Shown here: positions 57,303 to 64,000 of the stretch, in pieces | How the letters are laid out: each line of letters begins with the position of its first letter | How positions within the stretch are numbered: the first letter of the stretch is position 1 | DNA from: Rhea pennata | Lineage: Eukaryota > Chordata > Aves > Rheiformes > Rheidae | DNA: 64,000 nt | Direction of reading: 5' to 3' | NCBI RefSeq assembly: GCF_028389875.1 | Contig: NC_084702.1 | Span: 63,156,553-63,220,552 of the forward strand | The notes under the pieces: model-generated | What the model was told of the DNA's origin: nothing | Database searches by the model: none | Seen by the model: the letters and a program-made list of their open reading frames with translations, nothing else | Position numbers and translations under genes: made by a program

Positions 57303-60300
57303 AGCAAAGAGCTGTTTAAATAAAGCAATAAAAAGTATTGCAGCCATAAACTACTTGCATATTAATGAAAGATTTAGCCAGATTAACCTGTTTATTGTAC
57401 CGAAGACACACCTCAGTATATTGTTACACGATTTTCAAGCAATAGTTACAACATAATTCTGAGAGCTTACGAATGCATTTGAACAAGTGTCAAACAAAGG
57501 AAGGACACTCGATCAAAATGATGAAATTTAAATTGCAGCTTCTGGCATGTGTAGAGTTATCAAATAAGTAAAGTTCATCTCACCTGTATGCGCTTTTCTT
57601 CCTGGATGAAATATAAACACTTAAAAAACGCAAAGAAAGACTGAACTCAAATAGTAAAACTGCTTTGTTCTGTTTTGATTTATATTATCATAGGTTTTCA
57701 AAATTTAAAACATGAAAGCCTCAAAAGCATCGCATTTTTCTCTGACAGGGGACTAACAGAAAAACTGATGAATCCTTTTTCACAACCTTATCCATGTACA
57801 GTTGCTCCTGTCTGTATTTACACCAGACTGCAGCCCTGGGACCTGCCAGATTACACCCTGCCTATGAAAATCCAACAAGCCTACTGTCAAAAGGCAAAAA
57901 AAGCAGGAAATCCCGTATCCAGACCATCATCTGTAATGTCAGGCTCAGTCAGTGCAATTTTGGGAATGATTCACTTAATCAACATGTAGCAAACAAATAT
58001 CCTAGAACAAAGATCACTGATATCTCCCCACACAGGAATTCCACTGAACATGTAGCTCATTCATTGTCCTTGTCCTGATTTACAACGCCCAGTTAGAAAT
58101 ACTCTTCATTACCCAAGATGCTGTTTCTCCATCTGCAATCACAGCCTCCCAAGAAAGCTGCTTTCCAGTGGAAGAAGGAAACTTCAGCCCACTTATGGAG
58201 GATCCTGACCCACAAGGATGAGATGGAATCAAACTGGACCACAGACGTAGCTGGTAAAAGGAAAAGAGTAAGTGATCTCTTATAGCATTCAGAGCTGAAT
58301 GTGGCTTTCTGTGTCCAGACTTGCTCCAGCAGTGCTCTGACAAGAGTAATGAATAGAAACTTGTCTCTTTCCAACAGGAATGGAGGGAACAGGAAAGTAA
58401 TTATCATTTTTGAGCGCTCCCAGATATAGGTACCTATCACAGTACCAATGATGGGTACCTATACAGAGAGATGTATACCTATATGTATACCTGTATTTAG
58501 ACAGAGAGATGCAGCTTTATATACTCCCACTGAATTATATGATCACAATACTGGGATCTAGGCTTTAATTTGACTTATAAAGACCCTACTTGCAAAATAC
58601 ACTAAACAACATTATCCTCTTTCAATGCACATTTAAATTCAAATTGAACTAAACTAAAAATGTTTGGTAATGCATTGTCCTCCCCCTTTGTTCCCCCCCC
58701 CTTAAAATCTGCCTGTTTATTTTTGCTGTGTTGACAACAGTTCAACAGTGCCAAGATATGTTAAAGCAGAGTACTGTTGTGCTGGGTGCTCTGTTAGCCC
58801 TAAGGACACTGTTAGAAAGCATACACCCTGGACCATGGCTTGTAACTGCTGCAAAGGGAGAGAATTTGGCATATTGTGGTTGGATCGAAATAATTTGACC
58901 TATATCCATGCACTGAATACCAAGAAAGGGTTTTAAAAGCATTAAAAGTTGGAAGAATTGAAGTAGATGAATACCTTTACACATTTGAATTACATACCTT
59001 CTACACAGGAACTTTTTGATTTACTTGACTGTAAGAACACAACCTCAAGATATCAAAAATACAGTTATCTAGCAACACCTAAGTAAACCATTGACACTGT
59101 GTAACTAAAACATTGATTTACTAAAGTCAGCTGATGAGTTGATATTTTGTGTGATTGTAACTGCTGACCTTTTTCAGTGTAGCATACAACTGAAAAAATG
59201 AAAATACATTTTAATCAAAACCAGCTTAAAATATAATCAGACTTCATTCCCTAAATATCATTAAAAAAAAAAAAAAAAACCTAAACTCAAGGACTTATTT
59301 CCATGAGAAATGGTATGAGATGCACTATAATTTCAGGAACATTTCTTTGGCCCCCCTCCCCCCAAAAAATCAATTTTGGATCAAGAATTATTTCAAATAA
59401 CTTGTCTGGCTTTCACGGAACTGCTTTCCTCACAGCTCAGCTGTACTTCACTGCCAGTTTGGAGGTTATGTCCCAATCTGCTGAGTCCTCAGACAGTCCC
59501 TTAGAGGATACCACTGTCCACAACCGGGTAGAAGCTCACCTTTCATCTCCCCCCACAGTAGTGGTAGTTCAGCCTTCACTTGAAGTCAAAGTTGCACCTC
59601 AGAAAAGAACTGTAAGTGCCCTTGCTTTAAAACAAAATTCTTTTTTAAAGGCTTGTAAACATCCTTCCTCTATTACATCTTCAGTGTTTGTTTGTTCTTT
59701 TTTTTTTTTTTTTTTTTTGATCAGCTTAGTTCATAGCATGTAATAATGGCAGTAACACTGCATTTCTTCTCAATATGCTTCCTGCACCTGAAAAGAAGGA
59801 GAAGAGACCATCCCAGCTGCGTTTCCCTCACTGTGCTCTTTCAGTGGCCATGCTTCATAAATCTTGTAAGAGAGCAGTGTGCCATGTCATACTGAAAATC
59901 ACATGAGCACACATGAATAATCTAGTGGTAATGGAATACATAGGTGAAAAAACATTCCCTTTCAAAAATGAAGATACATGTTAAAGTTGTTAATTTGAAA
60001 TAAGCCACTTTGACTTCTGACTTCTTATTCCCCAATTTGATGTTCTAAATTCAGTCATTGGGATAAAAGTGACGAAAAAGGATTAAAAAAAAAGCCAGAG
60101 ATCTGCTGGTGGAGCTGAATCTGACAGCAACTATTTGATTAAAACATATTTTATTATAATTGGTTTTACAGTGAGTATTTAATTGCCATTATTCAGGAAA
60201 GGATATTAGAAATCTTGTCCTATCTCAGAGGGCCACCTGAAGAGAATCATCTGCAAGAGGTGCCTCAAGTATTGACTATAGTTACAACCTACAATTTTTC

Positions 60301-63300
60301 AAAAGCTGTATTATTTTTTGCATAACTTGATTTTATAATAACCTATAGCAAAGTGGTACTAGTAATATAATAATTATTATTTTGTTAACTGTAGAAGTTG
60401 CTAAAGAAGTCCTGGAAAGAGCCATATCTTAGTGGCGTTTTGGCAGTTTATTAATCTAGAATCTCAGGATTTCAGGATGAAATGTTATTTAGGCACACAA
60501 ATGGCAGCTGGCAACAAACCCAGAGTTTCTGTTGTTGTGTTGGAGTTAAGCCAAGGCAAACTAAATGTAGCAGTATGTTGTGTGCAGTCCTCAAAGCCAT
60601 CATGGGAATTTGGTGTGCTGAAAGTCTTAACTAAGACTGCCTTTGTAGCAGTAACTTACCGAAAGCGATTCTTAATGTGCACAGGGAAAGGCAGTACATG
60701 CTGAAGAATGTAGCTTAGCAGAAAGACCCAGAAGGGATGACCTAACAGGATGACTCTTCATCTGCCACCTGAACAAGCTGTTGGTCTTGCCACCAAGACA
60801 GGGAATGGGGGACCACAAATGAGTTTTCCTTACCAGAGAAAATTTTCTCCTCTCATGCAGTGTGCTGCTGAAGAAATCTGTTGTGAATTGTATTGTTTTA
60901 TGAAAGTCAAATGTTACACGAAAACTGACAGTCCTGGGAGTTAACAGTATGCTACATAAGAAGTCAAATGATTTACTAAAAAGCATTCTCACTAGCAATT
61001 AATATTTGGTACACTGAGGAAAAAAAATTTTTGCTTCTTTTCTTTTTCCCTCCCCTGTTTTTAAACTTATGAAAAAACTTTTACAAGACAGAAGCTGACA
61101 GCTGACACAAATTTCTCCCTGTGCTAAAGAGGTCCTTAGTCTATGTATGCACAGTTGCCACTAGATTAGTCATTATTGCTGAATTTAACATGGAAATAAA
61201 AGGAGATTAAGTAATGCAGAACGTGTGGTACAAACAGACAACAGTCAGAAAAACATAAAGGTGGGACTACATCTTTCATGAGTCAGTATATCCAGATAAT
61301 GCAGCACACACACTTGATGTGACACAACTGAGCACGCATGTTTCAGATTCAGATCGTGTTTTCTGCCTTGCTACATAGGTAGTGTCATTCTCCTTAAGCT
61401 CTGAGGTGTTGCAGAGGAACAGTGGACAGTTGTTTCCAGACCTCACTCCCCACACATTCACAACTGCTTTTGCTATGCTGGCAAAGACAAATGAAACGGA
61501 AGTTTGTCTGACGAGCAGACTACTGGATTGAGACCTTAACTCCATGGCTCAGAGTAGGACTAACCAGTGAAGCAGGAGCTTTTTTCCCCCTCAACCTCTG
61601 AAGGAAGCCTTAATGCCCAGTGCTTTGTACAGCTAAAATGAAGCTGTGGGTTCACTGACAGAATACCCCAGTTGCCTGGTCAACATCATTTCATATCAGA
61701 AATCTAAACAATGACTGTTGACTGAAGTAGGAAATGACGTGAAGGAACTAGCCTTGTGAACTGAGGCAAATTCCATGTCTTTCCTGTTTGTTTCCTTCCC
61801 TATCCTTTCTGGACCCTTCAGGGCCAAAGCTGCCTTTTACAAATGTAACACAACATCTACTACTATTGTCTGTTACTTAGAATAGCCCAGTATCATTGAG
61901 AGAACTGTTGCTCTAACTGACTCAAAAGCATATCAATACTGATATGACTGAATAGGGAAGAGACTGGGACATTGGCTAAAAAGTTACAGTGAATAGATAC
62001 AGGAAGAAAAAGTAAGAAAATCAGGACCTCTACTCTTTGAACATCTAACAATACTGAGACCTCATTTTCTTTTTGACAGGAGGTTAGAAGCCTCAGTTCC
62101 CAGAAACCTCTCTTATCAGCTGCAAAATCAAAACAAATTTTTACCAAGATCAGTTCAACAATCTTTCCCACCTACTTCAAATATCAACTCGAAATTTTGG
62201 TAAATCTTATTCAGATCTTTCCCTCCCACTTCCAAAAGAGTCATCCTCCTCTTAACACTTTGTTACACCTTCTTCAGATCCTCCAACTGGGTAACAGACA
62301 GCAACAACCTTCTCTTTCGACAACCTTTCTGGCTGTGAAGGAAAGGTACTGGATTTGTCTGGAATGCCCTCCATGTTCATGCCATTGAGATCCTTAGGAT
62401 GGTTTCTGGTTTAATATAAAGGCTCCTATTGGTAATCTAGAAATCAAGCTAAAGAAGAGTTCTGGTTATATTTCCGTTAACTGAAGCTGAGCTTCAGTTA
62501 ACTGAAGCTATGATCTCTTGCTTTAAGACAATGTTTTATGAACAGCTTTTCTATGATCTTTCTACTTGTCAGGGCTTAGTTTAGGCTAGCATTGCCTCCT
62601 GTCAGCAACTATTTTGCAAAGAGCACTGTCATTATCACATCCTGAGATACCTGGGCCATACAAGAATTACTAGCATTTGTTCAGCAGTCTATATGTGGTA
62701 AATCCAGCTTTTCATGAAATGCATTATTTCAGTTAGTGCTTAATTCTCTGGTAACATCGTGAGACTTGCTATTCATGTCCACATCTCACTTTCAAACTAC
62801 AAATTGGTAGTAAATTATGAAGTGTGTAGACCATGATGACAATTTAGGATGAAAATACCTCAGGGATAATAGATGAGAAATAAAAGAAGTTAACATACAC
62901 TGGTAAATCTGCCTATCAGCTTTCCAGGAGGCACCAAGCAGAACATCCAGCACCATCTGGTGTCAGTGGGCACAAACTGCATAGTTTCTGCATACTAGCT
63001 TCTGAGGAGAATATTTTTACAATGAGCTTCAAAAATTCATTAGAGTGAACCCTGGAAACCTAGGTTGCTCCAAGAACTGAGCAACTGACTGCATAGGTTC
63101 CTTAATGTGGAGCCTAAAATGAGTCTGTAATGATACAGAAATGAAGCCATTCAGTCAAGATGCCATTTTCATTTAAATAAATAAATAAATAAAGTAAAAT
63201 GTTTGAAGAATTTCATTTAGTAAAATCCTGGAAGCATTTCAGAAGCTATAATTTCAGCTGTGCACAGCTTTTCTAAAGGAAACCTCTTCTGTTTAAAATT

Positions 63301-64000
63301 CAGTTACAGTTTCTAAGCAACAACAGAGCTCTTACTTACTACATTATTTCCAAAACACGAGACACTTCAAGGGAAGAAGTAAGCTTTAAAGATATCCTTG
63401 ATCTTCTAATACCTACCTAACAATCCAGCACATCATTCTTAACAAATACAAACAATTCAGACTTACTGTATAATTATAGCTATCCCACAGCTCTTCTGTT
63501 TATCTCTGAATTTTCTTTACCATTGACTTCATTTCAGGATCCAGTGATTTTTAAGGCTACTAACAAATAGATAATATCTTAGTGTATTTTCTATTTACTC
63601 GTCACAGTGCTCAGAAGGAGCTTTTATGAGAAAACCTCCAAATGGACACATTAATCTTACGTATCTTTTCTGAGAACTCATTCATGGGGTGTGCATGCAC
63701 GAGCTAAAAGCTCATGCGCTGGAATCACTGCTTGTAACACTAATTATGCTAGATCACATTGTTTACTCTTTAATGCCTTGCTCTGTTAATCTGATCTTCT
63801 TTTTTCCTCTTGGATTCTTAGACACACATTGAAGTTATCATTAAGAGGCCTAACAAATTACCATGTGTCACCCAACCTCTGGTAATTGCCAGTGTGTTGT
63901 TCTCCGCCTATAGCTAATTTATTTAGCTCAGGCTGCAAAGGCAGCCGTTTACACTAGAAGATGAGCTAAGTCATATTTGCTGTGAGAAAGACCATGCACA
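57303..64000. other. Intergenic DNA to the right edge; one exon-like block
   Basis: Mostly AT-rich with homopolymer runs (A at about 59262-59279, T at about 59699-59719) and a short AAAT run near 63176-63195. One block at 59441-59610 looks like an internal exon. An inverted repeat AATTACC/GGTAATT lies at 63856-63887. No CDC20B, GPX8 or miR-449 sequence was recognised. Confidence 0.5.
59441..59610 (+). other. Exon-like block of unknown gene
   Basis: The acceptor-like TTTCCTCACAG at 59430-59440 and the donor AACT|GTAAGTG at about 59610 bracket about 170 bp. One frame is open across it and for 130 bp before it, and includes MSQSAESSDSPLEDTTVHNR and PPTVVVVQPSLEVKVAPQKR. I do not recognise the protein. 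It could be an exon of a lineage-specific or non-coding transcript, or of a gene that continues to the right, or chance. Confidence 0.3.

Noticed and set aside
57675-58078. Two overlapping plus-strand frames of 104 and 94 codons
   Set aside because: Neither has splice or homology support, and both sit in AT-rich intergenic sequence. Kept only as a weak possibility of a non-coding transcript.
58690-58900. Leucine-rich open frame beginning near 58700
   Set aside because: It resembled a membrane-protein segment at first sight, but no family could be named and it ends quickly at a stop.

Overview
The window is bird nuclear DNA, most likely from a passerine. It is intron-rich and AT-rich, with sharp CpG islands at promoters. 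It carries CR1 LINE tails and one complete SINE with a tRNA-Ile head and a CR1 tail, a type known from passerine birds. Gene order matches the human 5q11.2 block (MTREX, DHX29, CCNO, MCIDAS); in birds the matching block is normally on the Z chromosome (family knowledge, not visible here).

Layout. Positions 1-19517, minus strand: the 5' half of MTREX, 15 coding exons (543 codons), with the rest lying left of the window. Positions 19518-20036: a 519 bp head-to-head promoter with three identical 42 bp units, each carrying a CCAAT box. Positions 20037-42373, plus strand: complete DHX29, 27 coding exons joining in frame to 1371 residues. Its introns hold the SINE, two CR1 tails and a decayed copy of exon 24. 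Positions 42374-44519: DHX29 3' region, a repeat-like stretch and the CCNO CpG island. Positions 44520-45782, plus: CCNO, 3 exons, 302 residues. Positions 47248-50177, plus: MCIDAS, 6 exons, 363 residues, with a GC-AG intron and a G-rich minisatellite. Positions 50178-64000: MCIDAS 3' sequence, then intergenic DNA with a few candidate elements and no recognised gene.

Function. MTREX (nuclear exosome helicase) and DHX29 (helicase for 48S initiation on structured leaders) share a promoter but work in different compartments. CCNO and MCIDAS act in one pathway: MCIDAS with E2F4/5-DP1 switches on the multiciliated-cell programme, and CCNO is needed for mass centriole production. In other vertebrates CDC20B with miR-449 lies next on the MCIDAS side; neither is visible here, so they would be expected to the right of this window.

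Exon boundaries were set by splice sites, reading phase and remembered family sequences, with no alignment run. UTR ends and transcription starts are not determined.
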